Source: G965232465 sp965232465 (GTDB taxonomy: Bacteria > Pseudomonadota > Alphaproteobacteria > JAQWUY01). From it: DNA of 64,000 nt. The translations under genes were made by a program, and so were the position numbers. The stretch is taken from positions 558,001-622,000 of the forward strand of contig OZ246977.1 of assembly GCA_965232465.1 (NCBI GenBank). The letters are read 5' to 3'. Shown in pieces: positions 55,955 through 63,550 of this stretch. The number at the start of each line of letters is the position of its first letter. The first letter of the stretch is position 1. The notes beneath the pieces were generated by a model. The model made no database searches and was not told the DNA's origin. It saw only the letters and a program-made list of their open reading frames with translations.

Positions 55955-56396
55955 ATGGATCCCAATGTTGTGCTATTATGGGTAAATGCGTTTGTCATTT
56001 ATGTGTTGTGGGTTACCTTTTCAGGGGTATTTAAAAAGCCACCCGAATCTAAAACCGGTGTGCGAGACTGGTTTAAATCAAGCCTGTTTGTGTCGATTTT
56101 TTAGCAAAGAAAAACGGGATATTATTTTTCATAATGTGGTAACTCTGATAGCGTTTATTTTACCGATGTTTGTATCCCGTTATGTGGTTACCTTTGTCCC
56201 GAATATCGTGGAAGTGTTACACTCTGCATTTAATCTGCAATATGCTTTTATCATTAAAGGTGTTATATTTTATATATTGGCAATTTTACCATTTATTGGA
56301 TTTCACATACTGTTTGTCATATCCCCTATTTTTAAATGGCTGAGTATTATAATTTTGTTGGTAATTCCCTTGATCAAAAGGTTTAGCCGCAGGTAA
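55955..56396 (+). pseudogene. Multi-pass membrane protein gene with one frameshift
   Basis: AAGAGAG precedes ATG 55955. The first frame (MDPNVVLLWVNAFVIYVLWV...) stops at 56104 after 49 codons. The next frame continues without a break to 56396 with three hydrophobic stretches (VVTLIAFILPMFVSRYVV, IIKGVIFYILAILPFIGF, LSIIILLVIPLI). Adding one T to the T6 run at 56097-56102 joins them into 147 codons (...SIFFSKEKRD...). Either a true frameshift, a switchable tract or a sequence error. No family recognised. Confidence 0.65.
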
Positions 56397-56471
56397 AAAA
56401 GTTGTATTTAAATTTGTACAAGAAAGAGAATTATGTTTAAGAGAATGAAAAAAATGGTGTCAGGTGTGGGC

Positions 56472-57131
56472 AAAACTGTTGGTAAAACCGCATCAAGCGT
56501 AGCCGATACAGCCGGCACTGTGGCATCAGGTATAGGTAAAACCGCCAGTAAGACCGTATCAAGTGTAGCCGATACAGCCGGCACTGTGGCATCAGGTATA
56601 GGTAAAACCGCCAGTAAGACCGCATCAAGTGTAGCCGATACAGCCGGCACTGTGGCATCCAGCGTAGGTAAAACCGCCAGTAAGACAGCATCAAGCGTAG
56701 CCGATACAGCCGGTACTGTGGCATCAGGTATAGGTAAAACCGCCAGTAAGACCGCATCAAGCGTAGCCGATACAGCCGGTACTGTGGCATCAGGTATAGG
56801 TAAAACCGCCAATAAGACCGCATCAAGTGTAGCCGATACAGCCGGCACTGTGGCATCAGGTATAGGTAAAACCGCCAGTAAGACCGCATCAAGTGTAGCC
56901 GATACAGCCGGCACTGTGGCATCCAGCGTAGGTAAAACCGCCAGTAAGACCGCATCAAGCGTAGCCGATACAGCCGGTACTGTGGCATCCAGCGTAGGCA
57001 AAACCGCCAGTAAAACCGCATCAAGTGTGGCAGATACAGCAGGCAATGTAGCAACCAGCGTAGGCAAAACCGCTAGTAAGATCGCATCAAGTGTAACCGA
57101 TACAGCTGGTACTGTGGCATCAGGTATAGGC
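56472..57131 (+). repeat. Ten tandem 66-bp coding repeats
   Basis: 660 bp, ten units of 66 bp in frame, mostly identical, with variants at the unit ends (GGTATAGGT or AGCGTAGGT) and more divergence in units 9-10. The antisense strand is also open throughout because of the repeat, which is a by-product. Confidence 0.95.
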
Positions 57132-57180
57132 AAGACCGCAAAGGATGATGGCAATAAAAATACAGAAAATCAATCATCGC

Positions 57181-57189
57181 CCACACAAT
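57181..57189. repeat. 9-bp target-site duplication, left
   Basis: CCACACAAT abutting the left end of the IS256 element; exact copy at 58561-58569. Confidence 0.93.
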
Positions 57190-57229
57190 GGGTATATCAG
57201 AAAGTTTGTGTAAGTAGACTTTATTAACC

Positions 57230-57265
57230 ATGTGTTATATTGGGAATATTCCCAATATAACACAT
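57230..57265. repeat. 36-bp perfect palindrome in IS256 (copy 2)
   Basis: Same as 46694-46729. Ends 22 bases before the transposase ATG, with the ribosome site AAGGAGA between. Confidence 0.87.
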
Positions 57266-57287
57266 ACAAAATTAAGGAGACTTACTT

Positions 57288-58529
57288 ATGACTAAAAGAA
57301 CCAAGAAGTTAAATACTAGACCAGAGATTAACCCTGATTTGATCAAGCAACTATTGCAACAAGCCGAAGGGCAGGAATTGTTTGGTGCTGATGGCTTTTT
57401 TCAATCTTTGAAACAAAGCCTTGCCAACGGTATCCTTGACGGGGAAATGGAACATCACCTTGGCTATCAAAAGCATGATAAATCCCCCAAAAGTACTACA
57501 AATCGCCGTAATGGACATTACTCCAAAACCATTATCAGTGACAATGATAGTTTAAATTTACGCATACCACGGGACAGAGATAACAATTATGAACCCCAGT
57601 TTATTCCAAAAAATGCTCGGCGATTTGATGGCTTTGATGATAAAGTTATATCCATGTACGCCCGTGGCATGACTATGCGGGAAATTCAGCAGTATATTTA
57701 TGAGATTTATGGAACAGAAGTGTCCCATGAATTGATTTCAACTGTTACGGACAAAGTCATAGACGACATCAACGCATGGCAAAACAGACCGCTTAATAGT
57801 ATTTATCCCATTGTTTATCTGGACTGTATACACATTAAAACCCGTGACACCCATGTTATTATCAACAAGGCGGTTTACCTAGCTGTGGGCATCAATATGG
57901 AAGGCAAAAAAGAAGTACTTGGCATGTGGATTGCCAAAACCGAAGGGGCTAAGTTTTGGTTACAAGTGATAACAGAACTTAAAAACCGTGGCGTTACTGA
58001 TATATTCATAGCCTGTATCGATGGACTAACTGGATTTGAAGACGCCATCTGTTCCGTATTTCCACAAACCACCGTGCAGCTGTGTATTGTGCATATGGTA
58101 CGCAACAGCCTAAAATTCGTCCCTTGGAAAGATAAAAAGCAAGTGGCTGATGATTTAAAAGCCATTTATAACGCTTCATCTGAGGACATGGCATTGCAAC
58201 AGTTAAAGGCATTTCGGCAAAAATGGGACAGTACATATCCAACCATCGCCAGCAGTTGGCAGAAAAAGTGGGCGAGTATAGCACCGTGTCTAGCCTATCC
58301 CGAGCATATTAAAAAGGTCATTTATACCACAAACACCATAGAATCCATCAATCGGCAGATTAGAAAAATCATTAAAAACAAAGGGGTATTCCCAAATGAT
58401 ACGGCTGTCAAAAAATCTTTATTTTTAGCCTTGCAAAATGCAGAAAAAAGATGGACAATGCCCATTAGGAATTGGAAACAAGCTTTAAACCAATTCGCTA
58501 TTATGTTTGACGATAGAGTTAAACTTTAA
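57288..58529 (+). CDS. IS256-family transposase
   Basis: 413 residues, full family length. DDE residues visible in VYLDCIHIKTRD, ACIDGLTGFEDA and NTIESINRQIRK. N-terminal GILDGEMEHHLGYQKHDKSP and NRRNGHYSKT are characteristic. AAGGAGA precedes the ATG. Likely active, given intact ends and target duplication. Confidence 0.97.
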   Translation: MTKRTKKLNTRPEINPDLIKQLLQQAEGQELFGADGFFQSLKQSLANGILDGEMEHHLGYQKHDKSPKSTTNRRNGHYSKTIISDNDSLNLRIPRDRDNNYEPQFIPKNARRFDGFDDKVISMYARGMTMREIQQYIYEIYGTEVSHELISTVTDKVIDDINAWQNRPLNSIYPIVYLDCIHIKTRDTHVIINKAVYLAVGINMEGKKEVLGMWIAKTEGAKFWLQVITELKNRGVTDIFIACIDGLTGFEDAICSVFPQTTVQLCIVHMVRNSLKFVPWKDKKQVADDLKAIYNASSEDMALQQLKAFRQKWDSTYPTIASSWQKKWASIAPCLAYPEHIKKVIYTTNTIESINRQIRKIIKNKGVFPNDTAVKKSLFLALQNAEKRWTMPIRNWKQALNQFAIMFDDRVKL

Positions 58530-58560
58530 AATACTATTTACACAAACTTTCTGATAGCCT

Positions 58561-58569
58561 CCACACAAT
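58561..58569. repeat. 9-bp target-site duplication, right
   Basis: CCACACAAT directly after the right IS end; copy of 57181-57189. Confidence 0.93.
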
Positions 58570-58922
58570 CTGTATTACAAGATACACACAAAATTGTCTA
58601 TGTTTTAATGTATTGGTCTAACGCCATAATTCTATATGCTATTTTTATCGAAATGCATGTGCGAAGCACAGATGGTCCCGAATGGTGGCAATCTTTTGTA
58701 AAAATATGGCATTTAATAACATATATAATCCCACTTGTCATAACTGCTACCATGGGCAAATACATATGGAACGCCTTAAATACATGCCGTTCACTTACAA
58801 GGCGATGCCTATATTTTGAAATAGCTTTAATTACAATATTTACAATTTTTTATCTGTTGTACACATATACACCATTTGACACCATTACCATAAATATTCT
58901 TACACGCATTGGTAATTTATAA
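58570..58922 (+). pseudogene. Repeat/membrane protein gene, 3' part after the IS256 insertion
   Basis: Continues the frame of the gene at 56433 once the IS and one duplication are removed (118 codons). Three hydrophobic segments: IVYVLMYWSNAIILYAIFIE, LITYIIPLVITATMGKYIW and FEIALITIFTIFYLLYTY. An ATG at 58608 could still start a 104-residue membrane protein, but no ribosome site is evident. Confidence 0.75.
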
Positions 58923-58946
58923 GGCTCTAGACTATTTTGACTTATT
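58922..58946. repeat. 25-bp direct repeat, right copy
   Basis: AGGCTCTAGACTATTTTGAC followed by TTATT-like sequence; partner of 55698-55720. Adjoins the transposase relic on the minus strand. Confidence 0.5.
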
Positions 58947-59065
58947 ATAATATCTATTGATAGTATTACGATTTATTCCAAGTAAACGACCCGTTTTCGT
59001 AGCGTCAATGTTAGCCCCAAATATTTTACTATGTAAACGCCATTCAAAGCTTAAAAAAAATGATA
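58936..59065 (-). pseudogene. Transposase relic (IS1595-like HTH region)
   Basis: On the minus strand an open stretch encodes SKIFGANIDATKTGRLLGIN and RNTINRYYNKSK before a stop, next to the repeat at 58922-58946. This resembles, from memory, the N-terminal HTH of IS1595-type transposases. No start codon and no catalytic part remain. Confidence 0.45.
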
Positions 59066-59106
59066 TTCATCTTAAACATGGTATTATATTTAAGGAGGAA
59101 AAATAT

Positions 59107-59730
59107 ATGGTACACATAGACAAACACATATTGATTGACACCATTAAACAGCACGCCTACGGTAAATCCCGTATATTGGTGGCGATTGTTGGGGCACCAG
59201 CATCGGGGAAATCTACTTTGGCGGAATCTTTGCAACATGCATTAGGGGAAAACAGTTGTGTGTTGCCTATGGATGGTTTTCACTTGGATAATACTATTTT
59301 AAAGAACAGGGGAATATTCCACCGTAAAGGGGCCCCATATACTTTTGATGTGACAGGGTTTACACAATTGGTCAAGAACATAAAACAAACAACAGGGGAT
59401 ATTTTTCACCCCACTTTTGATCGCAGTAAGGATCGTGTGATACCTGATTCAGCGTGCATATCCTCAACAGCAAAATACATTATCGCCGAAGGCAACTATT
59501 TACTGTTAAATACGAATGGCTGGGCGGATGTTATCGATTTATGGGATATAAGCGTATACTTACAAGTTCCTGAACACATCCTATACAGTCGTCTAATAGG
59601 AAGATGGCTGTATTATGGATTGTCCCACACCGATGCAGTAAAACGGGCGGAAAGCAATGATTTAAAAAATGTCAAAACTATTATAAAAGACTCTGCCCCT
59701 GCGGATTATACACTGGTCCTTAGCAAATAA
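59107..59730 (+). CDS. P-loop sugar kinase of the uridine kinase/FrcK type
   Basis: 207 residues from ATG 59107, preceded by a strong AAGGAGGA. Walker A GAPASGKST (29-37), then VLPMDGFHLDN, KGAPYTFDV and EGNYLLL, typical of the phosphoribulokinase/uridine-kinase-like family that includes the fructose transport kinase FrcK. Divergent neighbours encode polyol and ketose enzymes, so a sugar substrate is likely. Which sugar is not decided by sequence. Confidence 0.82.
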   Translation: MVHIDKHILIDTIKQHAYGKSRILVAIVGAPASGKSTLAESLQHALGENSCVLPMDGFHLDNTILKNRGIFHRKGAPYTFDVTGFTQLVKNIKQTTGDIFHPTFDRSKDRVIPDSACISSTAKYIIAEGNYLLLNTNGWADVIDLWDISVYLQVPEHILYSRLIGRWLYYGLSHTDAVKRAESNDLKNVKTIIKDSAPADYTLVLSK

Positions 59731-59825
59731 CCCCGCTGATTTTTCATGGAAATCTGGATGTTAGGCACAGTTATCCCTTTGGGGGAGGCTAGGTGAAAAG
59801 AAGTAGCTCTTGGGAATACTGCGTA

Positions 59826-61073
59826 TTATTGCACCCATCCGGTAGCTTGATAATAGCGGTGTATAGATTGCTGAATCTTCTTTTCCACAATTTTATGTGC
59901 AGAATACTCTCTCTCTAAATCCATATCATTACAGTATTGATTTATTAAAGAAATAGGTATTTGCGTATTTTCTAAGTTTGTAAACAATTTTTGCAATGCT
60001 TGCTGTACAGAGGGATAATCCCAATAATATCGTATTCTGTCACTAAAACTATATATTTTAAAAAATTCAATTTCTTCTTGTGTTCCTTGATAATAAGATT
60101 GCCAATCTTTGGGATTATCCTGCATGACCTTAGCAATGGTGTCCATAATATGACTAGGAGATTTTATCCCCAATGTCTTTTCTATATTACTGAGGATAAT
60201 GATGGCTTCCCTCAATTTAAAGGTTAATTCGGGTCCAACTTTTAAAATAGCCGAATAATCAGCAACTAAAGCTCGCAAGTTTTCTGTGTTCTGATAATCG
60301 GTGGAATGTGCTTCAAAAGAAAATTGCTTGTGCTTTGTCAAGGCTTGTGTCAACTTCTTGGACTTTGCAGTGTCATAATGAATAATATCATTATTAGAAA
60401 AATCAACCCCCGGCTGAACCACCACAGCAACCGCCCGTTTTAATCCATGATCCAGTCCCCTGTTTGCAAACGCATACTGATGCGTTTTAATAGTCTCGTC
60501 AAGTCGCTTTGGTGTGGTAATTGCAATACTCGACATATCGTCAGTTTCACCCCCTGGAACGGGCACCTCGGTGCCGATGACATAGCATAATTTGTCTGCA
60601 TCAGGGGCGTATTTTTCTGCCACCTCACACAATTGAGCCGATCGGTCTGCTACCATATCAAAACTGAGTGGGGCTTCACCGCCACATGCCATACTGGCGT
60701 CTAAGTGTATTTTGGTAAAACCCGCCTCGACAAAATTTTGAATCAAATCCTTTGCGTGTTGCATGGCAATATCAGCATTTTCAGATTTCCATGGATTGGG
60801 ACCTAGATGGTCGCCACCCAAAATGATATTGCCTATATCCACCCCATAACGCTTGGCTTTTTGCCTAATTTTATCGGCAAAATCCTTAGGTTTCATACCA
60901 CTATATCCGTTAAATTGATTCACTTGATTACAAGTTGCCTCAATCAAAAGTGGGACTTGATAGTCTTTGGCATAGGCAAACAAAGCATCCATAACAAAAG
61001 TGTTTGATGTACAAAAACTTGGAATACCGATTTTTTCATGGTTGCGGTTTCGTATACCTATATTTTGAATCAT
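59826..61073 (-). CDS. GatZ/KbaZ-family protein (tagatose-phosphate metabolism)
   Basis: 415 residues of the family named as non-catalytic subunits of tagatose-1,6-bisphosphate aldolase. Seen: IPSFCTSNTFVMDA, LLIEATCNQVNQFNGYSGM, GGDHLGPNPW, KIHLDASMAC and FSFEAHSTDYQ. No GatY/KbaY aldolase is nearby. In Agrobacterium a family member was reported as D-tagatose-6-phosphate 4-epimerase, which fits a stand-alone gene beside a PfkB kinase. ATG overlaps the kinase stop (ATGA). Confidence 0.85.
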   Translation of the reverse strand: MIQNIGIRNRNHEKIGIPSFCTSNTFVMDALFAYAKDYQVPLLIEATCNQVNQFNGYSGMKPKDFADKIRQKAKRYGVDIGNIILGGDHLGPNPWKSENADIAMQHAKDLIQNFVEAGFTKIHLDASMACGGEAPLSFDMVADRSAQLCEVAEKYAPDADKLCYVIGTEVPVPGGETDDMSSIAITTPKRLDETIKTHQYAFANRGLDHGLKRAVAVVVQPGVDFSNNDIIHYDTAKSKKLTQALTKHKQFSFEAHSTDYQNTENLRALVADYSAILKVGPELTFKLREAIIILSNIEKTLGIKSPSHIMDTIAKVMQDNPKDWQSYYQGTQEEIEFFKIYSFSDRIRYYWDYPSVQQALQKLFTNLENTQIPISLINQYCNDMDLEREYSAHKIVEKKIQQSIHRYYQATGWVQ

Positions 61074-61996
61074 ATGCCTTGTCCATGCTGAATAAATTTT
61101 TTGATAGTTTCCAAAGTCGGATTATATTCCATAGGTCCCACTTTTGTCACATGTAACGCCCCCGCCCCATTGGCATATTTTAGGGCATCTTCTATGGACA
61201 CACCGCATTCAATAGCCCCCAAAAATGCACCACAAAAACAATCGCCCGCCCCTGTTGGGTCAACCTCGGCAACAATATGCCCCGATAAATCAAAAATGGT
61301 ATCCACTGTACCCCCTATCACCCCTAATGATCCCCGTTTAATGGCAACAATTTCCTTGCCCGATTGAAACATTTTATCTATAACTACATCATAGGAGGTG
61401 TTGGGAAACAAAAAGTCCACATCATCTGCACTGGGAACAAAAATATCCGTTTTTTCCAAGATATAAAACAAAGCATTGCGGGTATTATCATCATTGATAA
61501 GCTCTTTGCGAATATTGGGGTCAAAACTGACTTTACCATGGATACTTGCTTCTTCCACTAACTGTAAAATCACAGAGCGGATTTTTGCATTCCCTAATGA
61601 TGCCCCAGACACATGTACTTTATCACCTTTGTTGAAGCACCCCTCTTGGTAGTGAATATCATCAGCAGCGGTGCCATCTAGGTGAAATACAAAAATACGA
61701 TCCCCATTGTCATAATAAGATACAAACGCTGTTCCTGTTGTATGTATCGCATGAGTGCGAATAAACGATACATCAACCCCATCTTTTTCTAGACGATCGG
61801 TGATGACCATACCAAAAGGATCCTTGCCAATGGTGCCAATCATGCAAGACTCCGCCCCCATCTGTGCCACCTGATTAGCAAAAATAGCCGCTGCTCCACT
61901 AGGAAATGGTCCCGAAAAAGTGGTTTTTTGCCGTAACCCGCAATTTTTTTTGAAGGATACAAACTCCACCAATAATTCGCCAGCTGTTATTATCAT
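61070..61996 (-). CDS. PfkB-family sugar kinase
   Basis: 308-residue ribokinase-like enzyme. C-terminal signature DPTGAGDCFCGAF with catalytic Asp252; N-terminal GELLVEF and the substrate loop PSGAAAIFANQVAQMG. In this setting it may phosphorylate D-tagatose or fructose made by the upstream dehydrogenases. Coupled to the GatZ-like gene. Confidence 0.88.
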   Translation of the reverse strand: MIITAGELLVEFVSFKKNCGLRQKTTFSGPFPSGAAAIFANQVAQMGAESCMIGTIGKDPFGMVITDRLEKDGVDVSFIRTHAIHTTGTAFVSYYDNGDRIFVFHLDGTAADDIHYQEGCFNKGDKVHVSGASLGNAKIRSVILQLVEEASIHGKVSFDPNIRKELINDDNTRNALFYILEKTDIFVPSADDVDFLFPNTSYDVVIDKMFQSGKEIVAIKRGSLGVIGGTVDTIFDLSGHIVAEVDPTGAGDCFCGAFLGAIECGVSIEDALKYANGAGALHVTKVGPMEYNPTLETIKKFIQHGQGI

Positions 61997-62044
61997 TTTA
62001 TCTTTTTGCCCTTTCGTCCTTTTGCATTGTTTCGCGTTTAAGCC

Positions 62045-63517
62045 TTAATAATGTTCCAAAATATACTGTTGTAGTGTTTTTTCAACACCTTGTTGCCAAA
62101 TCATGTCTAGCCACATAGAAAAAGTATCTTTAAGTGTTTGTGATTGCCCCCATTTTCCATAAATATGATGCATTCGTAGCCACACGGCAGGATTGTTTTT
62201 TGCTAGTTGTGATTGATGTTGCAAATACGCCCAATTGGGATCATTGGGCTCAATCACTTGCTCTGTTTCGGTTATGCCATAACAGTACCGACACCACATG
62301 GCAGAAGATAAGGCAAGACCTGCAATACTTTGATTTTGTTCCAATCTTTCCGCAATAGACGGCACAATAAATTTTGGTTGTCGGTTCGATCCATCAAAAC
62401 ATAACCGCCGACTAGTATCGGCAATCTTATCGTTTAACAAACGGTTTTCCACAATGGTATAATATTTATCCGGAGACATATCCACAATAGACGGCACAAG
62501 GGGGCAAATTTCTTCTTTTTCTACTTTTCTAATAAAATCACGGATACATGTATGGTTTATGGCATCATGAACAAAATTAATATCTAATAAAGCAGACGGG
62601 TACGCCAAAACGGCATGCCCCCCATTCAAAATACGAATCTTCATTTTTTCATAATCGCTCACATCATCGACTAATTTTACACCAACGGTTTCCAGTGGCG
62701 GGCGTCCCATACTAAACGAATCTTCTAATACCCATTGGTGAAAGTGTTCACAAAATACAGGTTTTTCATCCATAATACCGTATTGGTTTTTAACAAAATC
62801 TTTTTCTCTTGCCCCAGTGGCACAGGTGATACAATCAACCATACTGTTGGGAAAAGCCACATTTTCAGCAATCCAATTTTCTAGCCTCTGATCCAGAAAA
62901 CCAGCAAGTTGCATCACCACATTACGGATAATATTACCATTGTGAGGCAAATTATCACAGGACATCACTGTAAATGGAGGAATACTGTTTTGCCACCGTT
63001 TTTCCAATGCCTTTACAATAAAACCAAACACGGTCTTAGGGGTATCGGGGTTTTCGATGTCATGTTGAATATGCGGGTGGGTGGTATCAAAATTGTCATT
63101 AGCATCTAAAAAATACCCCCCTTCTGTTACCGTTAAAGACACAATACAAATATCTGGATTGGTTAATCTGCGGATTATGGCGGTGCCATCATTGGGGGAA
63201 ATAAAATCTACCATCCCCCCCAAAATCGACACATCCAAACTATCAGGGCTTTGACATACCAATGTTGTTAAATAATCTTGTTGCTTTAAAATGTGATGGG
63301 TTTTTATATCGTGTTCTGTAACGCCCGTACCAATAATCCCCCAATTATGTGCTTTGCCCTGATTAAACAACTGGTTCAAGTACCACTGCATATGCGAACG
63401 GTGAAAATTACCAACGCCAAAATGCACAATAGCCGGTTTTATATCCCCCTGAGTATATTTGGGAACAGCCACATCATCGTTGAAATAGGGTAAGTTTTTA
63501 TAGGATAGTTTTCTCAT
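62045..63517 (-). CDS. Mannitol dehydrogenase-family oxidoreductase
   Basis: 490-residue polyol-specific long-chain dehydrogenase, like mannitol 2-dehydrogenase MtlK. NAD motif near VHFGVGNFHRSH (31-42) and catalytic Lys293, Asn298, His301 in KIRILNGGH. Oxidises mannitol (or arabitol/sorbitol) to the ketose. Preceded by a sorbitol-type SDR, the smoS-mtlK order known in alphaproteobacteria. Confidence 0.92.
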   Translation of the reverse strand: MRKLSYKNLPYFNDDVAVPKYTQGDIKPAIVHFGVGNFHRSHMQWYLNQLFNQGKAHNWGIIGTGVTEHDIKTHHILKQQDYLTTLVCQSPDSLDVSILGGMVDFISPNDGTAIIRRLTNPDICIVSLTVTEGGYFLDANDNFDTTHPHIQHDIENPDTPKTVFGFIVKALEKRWQNSIPPFTVMSCDNLPHNGNIIRNVVMQLAGFLDQRLENWIAENVAFPNSMVDCITCATGAREKDFVKNQYGIMDEKPVFCEHFHQWVLEDSFSMGRPPLETVGVKLVDDVSDYEKMKIRILNGGHAVLAYPSALLDINFVHDAINHTCIRDFIRKVEKEEICPLVPSIVDMSPDKYYTIVENRLLNDKIADTSRRLCFDGSNRQPKFIVPSIAERLEQNQSIAGLALSSAMWCRYCYGITETEQVIEPNDPNWAYLQHQSQLAKNNPAVWLRMHHIYGKWGQSQTLKDTFSMWLDMIWQQGVEKTLQQYILEHY

Positions 63518-63550
63518 ATGGTACCTGCTATATTATTATTGAAATTTTGA

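Larger units (their letters stand above)
56433..57227 (+). pseudogene. Repeat/membrane protein gene, 5' part before the IS256 insertion
   Basis: 264-codon frame; residues 1-252 belong to the host gene and the last 12 are read from the IS. After a short basic N-terminus come ten repeats of exactly 22 residues (14-233), consensus KTASKTASSVADTAGTVASG plus IG or SVG, each made of two 11-residue halves. The composition (Ala, Ser, Thr, Lys, Gly, Val) suggests amphipathic helices like LEA-type or phasin-like proteins. Joining 57189 to 58570 restores a 369-residue protein whose C-terminus has three membrane segments. Function unknown. Confidence 0.8.
57190..58560 (+). mobile_element. IS256-family element, complete
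   Basis: 1371 bp. Terminal repeats GGGTATATCAGAAAG (left) and, inverted, AGGCTATCAGAAAG (right), both running on into TTTGTGTAA. Exact 9-bp direct duplications flank it. It holds one transposase gene and a 36-bp palindrome upstream of it. It sits inside the repeat/membrane protein gene. Confidence 0.95.

Noticed and set aside
56472..57131. Regular 66-bp repeats considered as a CRISPR array
   Set aside because: There are no unique spacers; the units are contiguous, in frame and coding.
56408..57154. Long open frame antisense to the 66-bp repeats, reading as a repetitive Leu/Ala/Val protein
   Set aside because: A repeat unit that lacks stops on both strands produces this automatically; no ribosome site is seen, and the sense frame joins to a plausible C-terminal domain.
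59731..59825. Spacer between the kinase and the GatZ-like gene examined for a tRNA or terminator
   Set aside because: No cloverleaf, no T-loop motif and no convincing stem with a U-run.
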